From Candidatus Eisenbacteria bacterium (GTDB taxonomy: Bacteria > Eisenbacteria > RBG-16-71-46 > JACRLI01), in contig JACRLI010000002.1 of assembly GCA_016235265.1 (NCBI GenBank), positions 92,548 through 156,547 on the forward strand: DNA of 64,000 bases, written 5' to 3'. A program made the translations under genes and the position numbers. Under the pieces are notes generated by a model, which did no database searches, had not been told where the DNA came from, and was given only the letters and a program-made list of their open reading frames with translations. Each line of letters opens with the position of its first letter. The first letter of the stretch is position 1. This document shows positions 50,441 through 62,360 of the stretch, in pieces.

Positions 50441-52039
50441 ATCGCTCTCAATGAAGTCCTGCGCTCACGGCACGAGAAGCTGGAGCGGCTGAAGGCTCTC
50501 GGCGTGGAGCCCTATCCCTACAGGTACGAGCCCACGCACCACGCGGAGGACATCCTCTCCGGGGCCGCGCAGTTCGAGGCGCACCCGGAGGAGGTGGTGC
50601 GGGTGGCCGGACGGCTGGTTGCGCACCGGGGGCACGGCAAGGCGGGCTTCGGGCACGTGCTGGACGAGACCGGGAGAATCCAGGTCTACGCCAGGCAGGA
50701 CATCCTGGGCGAGGACGGCTACCTGCTGTGGAAGGAACTGGACCTGGGGGACTTCCTCGGCGTGGAGGGGCCGGTGTTCCGCACCAAGACCGGCGAGATC
50801 ACGGTGCAGGCGCGGCAGCTCACGTTCCTGGCCAAGTCCATGCGCCCGTTGCCCGAGAAGTTCCACGGGCTCAAGGACGTCGAAGTGCGCTCCCGGCAGC
50901 GGTACGTGGACCTGGTGGCCAACCCCGAGGTGCGCGCGGTGTTCCGCAGCCGCAGCCGCATCGTCTCGTCCATGCGCCGCTTCCTCGAGGGACGCCGCTT
51001 CCTGGAGGTGGAGACCCCGATCTTACAACCCATCTACGGCGGGGCGTTCGCCAGGCCGTTCGTCACCCGGCACAACGCGCTGGACATGGAGTTGTACATG
51101 CGGATCTCGTTCGAGCTCTACCTCAAGCGGCTGCTCGTGGGCGGGTTCGAGCGGGTGTTCGAGATCGGGCGCGACTTCCGCAACGAGGGCGTGGATCGCT
51201 CGCACAACCCCGAGTTCACGCAGATGGAGGCCTACCAGGCCTACGCCGACTACCACGACATGATGGATCTCACCGAGGCCATGGTGGCCGCCATCGCCAC
51301 CGAGGTGTTCGGCGGCACGCAGCTGCCCTACGGTGGGGACACACTGAGCTGGGCGGCGCCCTGGCCGCGGCTGCGGCTCTTCGAGCTGCTGCGGGACCAC
51401 GCCGGCGCGGACCTCTCGGGCGGGGACGCGCGCGCCGCGCTCGACGCCTGCCGCCGCAACGGCATCACCCCCGGCGCCGACTGGGACTACGGCCGCGCCG
51501 TGGACGAGCTGTTCAGCGAGCGGGTGCAGCCTCGCCTGGTCCAGCCCTGCTTCGTGCTGGACTACCCCAGGGATCTCTCGCCCCTGGCCAAGGAGAAGCG
51601 CGGCGCCCCGCACCTGGTGGAGCGCTTCGAGGCGTTCGCCGGCGGCATGGAGCTGGCTAACAGCTTCTCGGAACAGAACAGCCCGCTGGCGCAGCAGCAG
51701 GCCTTCCGCCGCCAGGCCGAGCTGCGCGAGGCCGGCAACCTGGAGGCGCAGCCCGAGGACCGCGACTTCCTGCGCGCCCTGGAGTACGGCATGCCGCCCG
51801 CGGGCGGGTTGGGGGTCGGGGTGGACCGGTTGTGCATGCTGCTGACCGACCAGCACACCATCCGCGAAGTGCTGCTGTTCCCGCACCTGCGCCCCGAGCG
51901 CGACCTGGACGAGGAGGAGGGGGCGGGCGGCGAGGGACCCGGCGAGGGGGCTGGCGCCGGGCCTCGGGACGGGTCTGGCGCCGGGCCTCGGGACGCGTCC
52001 GGGGGCGGGCCCCGCGGCGGCTCCGGCGGGACGGAGTAG
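50441..52039 (+). CDS. lysS: Lysyl-tRNA synthetase, class II
   Basis: 532 residues if read from ATC at 50441. The N-terminus (ALNEVLRSRHEKLERLKALG) aligns with the normal start of bacterial LysRS. Class II motifs are present: motif 2 in FRNEGVDRSHNPEFTQMEAY and motif 3 in GLGVGVDRLCMLLTDQHTIR. It charges tRNA-Lys. No ATG, GTG or TTG lies in frame between the predicted RNA start and codon 22 (GTG), which would cut off the first helix. So either ATC is used or the base is an error. The C-terminus has an unusual Gly/Pro-rich tail of about 45 residues made of 24-base DNA repeats. Confidence 0.93.
   Translation: MALNEVLRSRHEKLERLKALGVEPYPYRYEPTHHAEDILSGAAQFEAHPEEVVRVAGRLVAHRGHGKAGFGHVLDETGRIQVYARQDILGEDGYLLWKELDLGDFLGVEGPVFRTKTGEITVQARQLTFLAKSMRPLPEKFHGLKDVEVRSRQRYVDLVANPEVRAVFRSRSRIVSSMRRFLEGRRFLEVETPILQPIYGGAFARPFVTRHNALDMELYMRISFELYLKRLLVGGFERVFEIGRDFRNEGVDRSHNPEFTQMEAYQAYADYHDMMDLTEAMVAAIATEVFGGTQLPYGGDTLSWAAPWPRLRLFELLRDHAGADLSGGDARAALDACRRNGITPGADWDYGRAVDELFSERVQPRLVQPCFVLDYPRDLSPLAKEKRGAPHLVERFEAFAGGMELANSFSEQNSPLAQQQAFRRQAELREAGNLEAQPEDRDFLRALEYGMPPAGGLGVGVDRLCMLLTDQHTIREVLLFPHLRPERDLDEEEGAGGEGPGEGAGAGPRDGSGAGPRDASGGGPRGGSGGTE
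51950..52021. repeat. 24-base repeats coding the Gly-rich tail of LysRS
   Basis: Units start GCTGGCGCCGGGCCTCGGGA (51950) and TCTGGCGCCGGGCCTCGGGA (51974), with a degenerate third at 51998. They encode AGAGPRDG, SGAGPRDA and SGGGPRGG. Confidence 0.8.
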
Positions 52040-52040
52040 C

Positions 52041-53276
52041 TTGACCACCGAGAGCTTCATCGCCCGGCGCTACCTGCGGCCCCAGGGCACCACCGCGTTC
52101 ATCGGATTGATCAGCGTGATCGCGGCCGTGGGCGTGTTCGTGGGCACCGCCGCGCTGACCGTGGTGCTGGCGGTGATGAACGGGTTCCAGGCCGAGGTCG
52201 AGACCCGCATCACCGGGACCAACGCGCACGTGGTGCTGCTGCCCGCCGACGACCGGGCGTGGTCGGACTACGCCGGGACGCTGGCGCGGGTGCGCGCCAC
52301 GCCGGGCGTGACCGGGGCGGCCCCGTTCGTCTACACCAAGGCGCTGATCCAGTGCGGCGAGATCGCCGACGGGCTGGTGGTGAAGGGCGTGGACCTGGCG
52401 CAGGAGCGGGCGGTCACCTCGCTCGCCTCCAGCCTGCAGCCGCCGCTGCGCGCGATCCCCGACACCACCCCGGGCGGGCTGCCGGGCATCGTGCTGGGAC
52501 GCGAGCTGGCCGACCGGCTGCGCGCGCGCCCGGGCTCGGTGGTGAACCTGTACTCGCCGCGCAACGCCGCGCGCACCTCCCTCGGATACGCGCCCAAGGC
52601 GCGCTCCTTCCGGGTGGTGGCGCTGTTTTCGAGCGGCCTGTACGAGTACGACTCGAGCCTGGGCTACCTGTCGCTGCGCGCGGCCCAGGACTTCTTCGAC
52701 CTGCCCGGCGCCGTGACCGGACTGGAAGTGCGCATCGCGGATCTGTACCGCGCCCGCGAGGCGGGCCGCGAGCTGGCGGGTGCCGTGCCCTCCGAGCACC
52801 TGCGCGCCAACAACTGGATCGACCTCAACCGGAACCTCTTCGTGTGGATGCGCAAGGAGAAGCTGATCATGTCCATCATCCTCGGGTTGATCGTGGGGGT
52901 GGCGGCCGTGAACATCGTCTCCGGGCTGTTGATGGTGGTGCTGGAGAAGAAGCGCGACATCGGCGTGCTCAAGACCCTGGGGGCGCCGCCCGCGCAGGTG
53001 CGCCGCATCTTCCTGCTGCAGGGCCTGTGGATCGGCGGAGCGGGCACCCTGGCCGGCATGGGCACGGGGCTCACGCTGTGCTTCCTGCAGCTGCGCTTCC
53101 ACCTGGTGCGGCTGCCCGGCGACGTGTACTTCCTGGAATCGCTGCCGGTGCGCGTCATGCCCCTGGACGTGCTCGTGACCGCCGCGGGCGCGGTGGCCGT
53201 GAGCCTGCTGGCCGCGTGGTATCCCGCCTGGTGGGCGTCGGGGCTCAAGCCCCAGGACGCCATCCGCTACCAATGA
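52041..53276 (+). CDS. Lipoprotein-releasing ABC transporter permease, LolC/LolE family
   Basis: 411 residues starting at TTG, four bases after GGAG. An N-terminal membrane helix (SVIAAVGVFVGTAALTVVLAVM, with FIARRYLR before it) is followed by a large periplasmic domain and three C-terminal helices of the FtsX/MacB type (LGLIVGVAAVNIVSGLLMVV, KKRDIGVLKTLGAPPAQVRR). LolC/E with LolD extracts mature lipoproteins from the inner membrane and hands them to LolA. Only one permease gene is here, so it may work as a homodimer (LolF-like). It is joined to lolD by an ATGA overlap. Confidence 0.92.
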   Translation: MTTESFIARRYLRPQGTTAFIGLISVIAAVGVFVGTAALTVVLAVMNGFQAEVETRITGTNAHVVLLPADDRAWSDYAGTLARVRATPGVTGAAPFVYTKALIQCGEIADGLVVKGVDLAQERAVTSLASSLQPPLRAIPDTTPGGLPGIVLGRELADRLRARPGSVVNLYSPRNAARTSLGYAPKARSFRVVALFSSGLYEYDSSLGYLSLRAAQDFFDLPGAVTGLEVRIADLYRAREAGRELAGAVPSEHLRANNWIDLNRNLFVWMRKEKLIMSIILGLIVGVAAVNIVSGLLMVVLEKKRDIGVLKTLGAPPAQVRRIFLLQGLWIGGAGTLAGMGTGLTLCFLQLRFHLVRLPGDVYFLESLPVRVMPLDVLVTAAGAVAVSLLAAWYPAWWASGLKPQDAIRYQ

Positions 53277-53977
53277 ACCCCGGTGCCGTGCCCGCGCCCG
53301 CGCTCGAGGCGCTCGGGGTGACCAAGGTCTACCGCTCGGGGGGGCAGGAACTCCCGGTGCTCCGCGGTGTGGACCTGGTGCTGATGCCGGGGGAGTGGGT
53401 CAGCCTCGTGGGCGCCTCCGGCACCGGGAAGAGCACGCTGCTGCGGATCCTCGGCACGCTCGAGGCCCCCAGCGGCGGCGAGGTGCGCCTCGACGGCGTC
53501 GCGGTCACCGGGCAATCCGAAGCCGCCCTCGCGCGTCTGAGGAGGGAGAAGGTGGGCTTCGTGTTCCAGTTCCACAACCTGCTGGGCGAGTTCACCGCGC
53601 TGGAAAACGTGATGATGCCCGCGCTGCTCGCCGGCGTGGCGCCGCGCGAGGCGCGCGAGCGGGCCGCGGCGCTGCTGGAGGCGGTGGCACTGTCGGAGCG
53701 CTCGGGCCATCGGCCCGGGGAGCTCTCGGGCGGAGAGCAGCAGCGGGTGGCGGTGGCGCGGGCGCTGGTCAACGAGCCGGGGGTGGTCCTGGCCGACGAG
53801 CCGACCGGCAATCTGGACCCGGCCCGGGCGGGGGAGGTGGAGGAGCTCCTGGCGGGGCTGACCCTGGGCCGCGGGGCGGCCCTCCTGGTGGCCACCCACG
53901 ACCCGAGAACGGCACGTAAAGCAAAGAGAATATTACAGTTGGATGGGGGGCTTGCGCGCGACGCCGTCTCCCTTTAG
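53273..53977 (+). CDS. lolD: Lipoprotein-releasing ABC transporter ATPase LolD
   Basis: 234 residues, the usual size. Walker A GASGTGKST, Q-loop region FVFQFHNLLGEFTALENV, signature LSGGEQQRVAVARAL, and Walker B LADEPTGNLDP. It powers lipoprotein release with the adjacent permease. The family also includes MacB-type and other exporters, but the pairing with a LolC-like permease supports LolD. The last codons are unusually AT-rich (AAAGCAAAGAGAATATTACA). A weak promoter candidate for mcsA lies at its 3' end. Confidence 0.93.
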   Translation: MNPGAVPAPALEALGVTKVYRSGGQELPVLRGVDLVLMPGEWVSLVGASGTGKSTLLRILGTLEAPSGGEVRLDGVAVTGQSEAALARLRREKVGFVFQFHNLLGEFTALENVMMPALLAGVAPREARERAAALLEAVALSERSGHRPGELSGGEQQRVAVARALVNEPGVVLADEPTGNLDPARAGEVEELLAGLTLGRGAALLVATHDPRTARKAKRILQLDGGLARDAVSL

Positions 53978-54078
53978 GGTGAATCAGGGGGCTGCCCGGT
54001 CCGATATTCCCTTTATGGGGCCCGCTCCTTAGGCCCCCGCACCTCGAACGCCGTCCGCCCCGGCCCATCGGAGTCTCC

Positions 54079-54606
54079 ATGCAACCGTGCCAGATCTGCG
54101 GAAAGAACCCGGCCTCGGTGCACTTCACCGAGATCGTGAACGGCAAGATGTCCGAGTTGCACCTGTGCGACACCTGCGCGCACGACAAGGGCATCCAACC
54201 ATCACTGGGCAAGGGCAAGTTCTGGATCTCCGACCTGATCGCGGGAATGGTGGACGAGACGGTCGGCGCCGAGTCCGAACGCGTCGGCAGGGTACAGTGC
54301 TCGGGCTGCGGGCTGCTGTACTCCACGTTCCGGGAGACCGGCAGGCTGGGCTGCCCGGAGTGCTACACCAGCTTCGGCGCGCAGCTCCGGCCGGTGCTGC
54401 GCCGCATCCACGGCGCCACGCGGCACATCGGCAAGGCGCCGCTGCGCGACCAGGGCCGGCTGCAGCAGCGCATGGAGATGGCGTCGCTGCACGACGAGCT
54501 GGAGCGCGCGGTGGAGCGCGAGGACTTCGAGAAGGCGGCCGAGCTGCGGGACCGCATCCGCACGCTCGAGACGACCGCCGCCCCCGGGAAGGGACACGAG
54601 GGATGA
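54079..54606 (+). CDS. mcsA: McsA-like zinc-finger protein, activator of the arginine kinase
   Basis: 175 residues. Four CxxC pairs (CQICG, CDTCA, CSGC, CPEC) form two zinc-binding modules. The C-terminus contains a UVR motif (LERAVEREDFEKAAELRDRI). This is the McsA architecture. In Bacillus, McsA activates the protein arginine kinase McsB and senses metal and thiol stress through its cysteines. It is coupled to mcsB by an ATGA overlap. No ctsR gene precedes it, unlike in Firmicutes. Confidence 0.93.
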   Translation: MQPCQICGKNPASVHFTEIVNGKMSELHLCDTCAHDKGIQPSLGKGKFWISDLIAGMVDETVGAESERVGRVQCSGCGLLYSTFRETGRLGCPECYTSFGAQLRPVLRRIHGATRHIGKAPLRDQGRLQQRMEMASLHDELERAVEREDFEKAAELRDRIRTLETTAAPGKGHEG

Positions 54607-55682
54607 CGCCCGCGCTGAAGGAGCTGGCCCGCCGCCCCAGCCGCTGGCTCGACGCCAGCGGCCCGCACTCCGAGGTGGTGCTGTCCACCCGCGTGCGGCT
54701 GGCGCGCAACGTGCTCGGTGCCCCGTTCACGCACCGGGCGCGCGAGGAGCAGCTGCACCAGGTGCTGCACAGCGTGGTGAGCGCCGCGCGGCGCACCGGC
54801 TCGCTGCGCGACAGCGTGCTGCTGCGCATGGGCGACCTGGCCGGGCTGGATCGCCAGTTCCTGGTGGAGCGCCACCTGGTCAGCCACGACCTGGTGGAGG
54901 GCTCCAGCACCCGCGGGCTGCTGCTGGGCCCCGACGAGACCGCCTCGATCATGATCAACGAGGAGGACCACCTGAGGCTCCAGGTGATCCACTCCGGCTT
55001 CCAGCTCGCGGAGTCGTGGCGCAGCGCCAACCACCTGGACGACGAACTGGACGGCCTGCTGGACTACGCGTTCTCGGAGGAGCTGGGTTACCTCACGGCC
55101 TGCCCCACCAACGCGGGCACCGGCCTGCGCTGCTCGGTGCTGATCCACCTGCCGGCCCTGGTGCTCACCAAGCAGATCACCAAGGTGCTGCAGGGCGTGA
55201 CCCAGGTGGGCCTGGCCGTGCGCGGCTTCTACGGCGAGGGCTCGGAGGTGATGGGCAACTTCTTCCAGGTGAGCAACCAGACCACGCTGGGTCACCGCGA
55301 GAAGGAGACGGCCGAGAACCTGGAGCGGGTCACGCGACAGCTGATCGAGTACGAGGAGAAGGCGCGCGAGGTGCTGCTGCGCGACGCCCGGCTGCAGATC
55401 GAGGACAAGATCTACCGCGCCCTGGGCACGCTGGCGTACTGCCGCAGCATCGGGTCGCAGGAGACCCTGAACCTCAGCTCGGCGGTGCGCTTCGGCGTGG
55501 CGCTGGAGCTGCCGGGGCTGCCGCCGCTGCCGGTGCTGAACGAAATACTGGTATTCTCGCAGCCGGCGCACCTGCAGCGCATGCTGGGCCGCGAGATCGG
55601 CCCGACGGAACGCAACGTGGCCCGGGCGGAGTACGTCCGGGGCCGCCTGAATTCGAACGAGACCCGCGCGGATCGCGCGTAG
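54603..55682 (+). CDS. mcsB: Protein arginine kinase McsB
   Basis: 359 residues, matching Bacillus McsB (363). The guanido-kinase fold is clear: VVLSTRVRLARNV, INEEDHLRLQVIHSG and TACPTNAGTGLRCSVLIHLP with the conserved Cys. McsB phosphorylates arginines on misfolded proteins, and pArg is a degradation tag read by ClpC. The gene lies between mcsA and clpC, so a pArg-ClpC quality-control route is likely in this diderm. Its ATG overlaps the mcsA stop. A ribosome-binding site for clpC lies just after its stop. Confidence 0.95.
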   Translation: MTPALKELARRPSRWLDASGPHSEVVLSTRVRLARNVLGAPFTHRAREEQLHQVLHSVVSAARRTGSLRDSVLLRMGDLAGLDRQFLVERHLVSHDLVEGSSTRGLLLGPDETASIMINEEDHLRLQVIHSGFQLAESWRSANHLDDELDGLLDYAFSEELGYLTACPTNAGTGLRCSVLIHLPALVLTKQITKVLQGVTQVGLAVRGFYGEGSEVMGNFFQVSNQTTLGHREKETAENLERVTRQLIEYEEKAREVLLRDARLQIEDKIYRALGTLAYCRSIGSQETLNLSSAVRFGVALELPGLPPLPVLNEILVFSQPAHLQRMLGREIGPTERNVARAEYVRGRLNSNETRADRA

Positions 55683-55705
55683 ACGACGGAAGTCCCGAGG
55701 GAGCC

Positions 55706-58144
<2,439 letters not shown>

Positions 58145-60697
58145 CGCACCCGCCCGCCGACCCGCGCCGGGGCGACGGGCGATCCCCGCATGGATCCCCG
58201 CGGTCGCGGCGCTGCTGGCGCTGGCGGCCCCGCCGGCCCGCGCCCAGTTCCCGGGGGAGGAGGGCCGGCCCGGTCCCGGCGGGCCGGACCCGCGCGCGCA
58301 GGAGCGCCGCGTGCCGGCCCCCCATGACCCTTCGCGGGCCCTGAAACCGGCCGCTCCGGGCGCAATCACCCCCCTGCCGCCCGCGCCCGCCGACGCCGCC
58401 ATGGTGGACTCGGTGTGGGTGAGCGGCGTGGCCCGCGTGGATTCCGCGCTGGTGGCCCGCAAGCTCGGCGTGCGTGCCGGCGACCGCTACAACCCCGAGT
58501 CCGTCCGCCGCGGCCTGCGGGCGCTGTTCGACCTCGGCTACTTCTCCGACCTGCGACTGGACGCCGACACGCTCACCGACGGCACGGTGGTGCTGACGCT
58601 GACGGTGCAGGAACGCCCCACCGTGGGCGCGGTGGAGTTCACCGGCAACAAGAACGTGGATGCCTCCAAGCTGCGGACCGCCGTGGGAGTGAGCCCGGGA
58701 CAATGGGCCGACGCCGACATGCTGGCGGCGGAGGCGGGCAGGCTGCGCGAGTTCTACCGCGGCGAGGGCTACGCGGGGGCCGTGATCGAGGCCCGCCTGG
58801 TTCCGCCCGACTCCCGGATGCCCAACGTCATCTTCGAGATCCGCGAGGGCGACAAGGTCCGGATCGAAGCCATCACCTTCACCGGCAACCGCGCGTTCGA
58901 GGCCAAGCAGATCCGCAAGGCCCTGCAGACCCACCCGCACGGCTTCCTGCGCAGCGGCACCTACAAGCCGGAGGAGCTGGAAGCAGACGTGGAGAACGTG
59001 GCCACGTTCTACAAGGACCGCGGGTACCGGCAGGTGCACGTGGGCTCCCCGGAACTCGCCTACGACACCACCGGCACCCGGCTCACGGTGAACTTCCCGG
59101 TGATCGAGGGCCCACTGGAGCGGTTCGGCGTGACGCGATGGACCGGCTCCACGGTGTTTCCCGACTCCATGCTGCCGCACTTCCTGGACTACCGCCCCGG
59201 GGACGTGTACAGCCAGGCGAAGGTGCGCAAGACCATGGAGGCGATCTACGGCGCCTACCTGGACCGCGGCTACATATTCGCCGACCTGGACCCGCAGATG
59301 GGCACCCGCGACTCGCTGGTGGACCTCCAGTATGCCGTCACCGAGGGCCGCCAGGCCCACCTGCGCGAGCTCAAGGTCACCGGCAACCAGCGCACCAAGG
59401 AGAAGGTGGTGCGCCGCCAGATCCTGATGCGCCAGGGGGACGTGTTCCGCCGCACCGCGCTGCAGCGGAGCCAGCGCGACGTGTTCTCGCTGGGGCTGTT
59501 CTCCAACGTGCTGGTGGACTACCAGCCCGCGCCGGAGCCCAATCCCAACGGCGACGTGGACCTGACCATCAAGGTGGAGGAGAAGGAGACCGGCACCGCC
59601 AGCGCGGGCGCGGGCTACTCCAGCCAGACCGGGATGACCGGCTTCGCGGACCTGGGACACAAGAACATCTTCGGCGGCGGGCAGTCCGTGAATCTCCACC
59701 TGGAGCGCGGCAGCAACGTGAGCGACTACCAGCTCAGCTACACCGAGCCCTTCTTCAAGGACACCCCCACCACGGTGGGCTTCGACGTGTTCAACACCTT
59801 CCGCAACCGGGCGTCGGCCTCGGTGTCCTCCATCGCCACCTACTACGACACCAAGCGCCGCGGCGCGGCGATCACCCTGGGCCGGCCGGTGGGCTTCATC
59901 GACTACAGCCGCTTCTCGTTCACCTACCGGCTGGAGGACGTGACGCTCACCAACTTCATCGACAGCCTGATCTGCAAGGACGGCTCGGCCACCTGCCCGG
60001 ACTCGCTGAAGACGCTGAACGGCTCGTACACGCCGGACATCACCTACCTCAAGGGCCAGAAGTACCCGCAGCTGACCAGCTCCATCACGGTGTACTTCAC
60101 GCGCAACAGCACCAACAACCCGTTCTACGCCACGGCCGGCTCCGCGCTGACCTACCGTCTGGGAATCACCGGCGGGCTGCTGGGCGGCGTGGTGAGCTTC
60201 AACAAGCAGGTCCTGGACTGGAAGCACTACGTGCACCTGGGCGGGCCGTTCACGCTGATGCACCGCCACCGCCTGGGGGTGCTGGCGGGCAACAGCACGA
60301 ATGCGAAGCTCGACCCGGTGCCGCTCTACGAGCTGTTCCGCCTGGGCGGGACCACCGAGGACTACCTGCGCGGCTACCCCGACTATGACATCGTGCCCGA
60401 AGGCAACCGCCAGACGCTGGGCGGAAAGTGGGCGCTGGTGAACTCGCTGGAGCTGCAGTTCCCCGTGACCAACCCGGTGCACGGCGTGCTCTTCCTGGAC
60501 GCCGGCAACACCTGGAACAGCTGGGCGGACATCAAGGCGCAGCCGCTCAAGTACCGCACTTCGATCGGACTGGGGATTCGCATGGAGATCCCGATGCTGG
60601 GCCCGATCGGATTCGACTACGCGTACGGGTTCGCGCGGAAGAAGTGGGTGCCGCACATCCTGTTCGGAGGCCAATTCTGATGCACCACGGAGGCGCC

Positions 60698-61264
60698 ATG
60701 AGACGGATCGCGGGTCGCGCCCTGGCCGTGCTGCTGCTCGCCTCGGCGGGCGCGGGCGCGGCGCGCGCGGAGGAGCTCAAGCTGGGGTTCGTGGACACCG
60801 CGCGCATCTTCGAGCAGTACAAGGTGGCGCAGGACGCCCAGCGCCAGTTCGATCGCGACGTCGAGAGCTGGAACCGCGACCTGCTGGACGCCAAAAATGA
60901 GATTGCGAAGCTCAAGCAGGAGTTGGACAATCAGGGCTTGGTGTTGAGCGACGCCAAGCGGCGGGAGAAGGAAGCCGTGCTCACCCGCAAGCAGAGCGAG
61001 TACCAGAATCAGGCCGACGGCATCTGGGGCCCCAAGGGACGGGCCACCACGCGCAACGAGGACCTGGTCAAGGGCGTCATTGACAAGGTGAAGAAGGCCC
61101 TCGACACGCTGGCCCAGAAGGAAGGGTACACGCTCATCCTCGATGCGGCCTCGAACCGGATCCTCTTCGGGAGCAAGTCCTTCGACCTCACCGACAAGGT
61201 CGTGGAGCAACTGAACAAGGAAGCCGCCGACAACTCGTCCGGCCTGGCGCCCGCCAAGCGTTGA
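60698..61264 (+). CDS. OmpH/Skp family periplasmic chaperone
   Basis: 188 residues with a signal peptide (RALAVLLLASAGAGAARAEE). KLGFVDTARIFEQYKVAQDA starts the OmpH domain, followed by a long coiled-coil arm (about 50-110) and the C-terminal strand GYTLILDAASNRILFGSKSF. Skp trimers carry unfolded barrel proteins to BamA. The start was taken four bases after GGAGG; an upstream ATG at 60680 that overlaps the bamA stop is possible. The low-GC codon AAAAATGAG in the middle is unlike its neighbours, but the gene looks intact. Confidence 0.9.
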   Translation: MRRIAGRALAVLLLASAGAGAARAEELKLGFVDTARIFEQYKVAQDAQRQFDRDVESWNRDLLDAKNEIAKLKQELDNQGLVLSDAKRREKEAVLTRKQSEYQNQADGIWGPKGRATTRNEDLVKGVIDKVKKALDTLAQKEGYTLILDAASNRILFGSKSFDLTDKVVEQLNKEAADNSSGLAPAKR

Positions 61265-61328
61265 CCGACGGGCCGGGCCTGCCCGCGCGGGGCCCGGGGG
61301 TCGCGACACCAGGGGACTCGAACCAAGC

Positions 61329-62360
61329 ATGAGACTTGCCCAGATCGCCGAGAGGATCGGCGGAATGCTCCTCGGGGACGGCGACGTCGAGATCACCGGG
61401 GTGGCCGGAATCCGCGAGGCCGGTGCGGCCGACCTCACGTTCCTGGCCAACCCGCGCTATGAGCGCTACCTCGAGGCCACCGCCGCGGGAGCGGTGCTGG
61501 TCGGCCCGGGGGCGCCCACCTGCCGGGTTCCGGCGGTGCGGGTCGAGAACCCCTACCTGGCGTACGTCCAGGCCATCAAGCTGATCTGCGGCAACGGCGC
61601 CAATGCCGCCCCCCCGGGGGTGCACCCCATGGCGGTGGTATCCGCGTCGGCGGTGCTGGGCCGCAACGTGTCGGTGGGCCCGCTCGCGGTGGTGGAGGAC
61701 GGGGCGCGGCTGGGCGAGGGCACCGTGGTGTCGGCCCTGGTGTACGTGGGCCGGGAGGCGGTCGTGGGCTCCGGGTGCGTGCTGCATCCGCATGTGGCGG
61801 TGCACGCGCGCTGCGAGCTGGGCGACCGCGTGATCGTGAAGGCCGGCGCGGTGATCGGCGGCGACGGCTTCGGATACGTCTGGGACGGCGAGGCGCACCA
61901 GAAGATCCCGCACCTGGGGCGCGTGGTCCTGGAGGATGACGTCGAGATCGGCGCCAACACCACCATCGATCGCGGCACCACCGGCGAGACCCGGGTGGGT
62001 CGCGGCACCAAGGTGGACAACCAGGTCCAGATCGCGCACAACGTGCGCGTGGGACAACAGGGCCTGATCGCGGCCCAGGTCGGCATCTCCGGATCCACGG
62101 AGCTGGCGGACCGGGTGACCGTCGCAGGCCAGGTGGGGATGGTGGGTCACATCCACGTGGCCGAGGGCGCCTTCCTGAGCGCCCAGGCCGGCGTGGACAA
62201 GAACGTTCCGGAGGGCGCGGTGTGGCTCGGCAGCCCGGCGCGCGACCGCGGCCGGGCGTTGCGCGAGCTTTCCGCGCTCACGCGGCTGCCGGAACTGGTC
62301 AAGAAGGTCCGCGACCTCGAGGAGCGGATCCGCGAGTTGGAGCAGGGGACCCCGAAATGA
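61329..62360 (+). CDS. lpxD: UDP-3-O-(acyl)glucosamine N-acyltransferase LpxD
   Basis: 343 residues, the standard length. The uridine-binding N-terminal domain ([20 protein letters not shown]) precedes a left-handed beta helix of hexapeptide repeats. [21 protein letters not shown], here given in part, is the conserved acceptor region, and the catalytic His lies in the helix segment QIAHNVRVG. It adds the second acyl chain in lipid A synthesis. The C-terminal helix ([18 protein letters not shown]) forms the trimer coiled coil. It is coupled to the lpxC-fabZ gene by ATGA. Confidence 0.96.
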   Translation: MRLAQIAERIGGMLLGDGDVEITGVAGIREAGAADLTFLANPRYERYLEATAAGAVLVGPGAPTCRVPAVRVENPYLAYVQAIKLICGNGANAAPPGVHPMAVVSASAVLGRNVSVGPLAVVEDGARLGEGTVVSALVYVGREAVVGSGCVLHPHVAVHARCELGDRVIVKAGAVIGGDGFGYVWDGEAHQKIPHLGRVVLEDDVEIGANTTIDRGTTGETRVGRGTKVDNQVQIAHNVRVGQQGLIAAQVGISGSTELADRVTVAGQVGMVGHIHVAEGAFLSAQAGVDKNVPEGAVWLGSPARDRGRALRELSALTRLPELVKKVRDLEERIRELEQGTPK

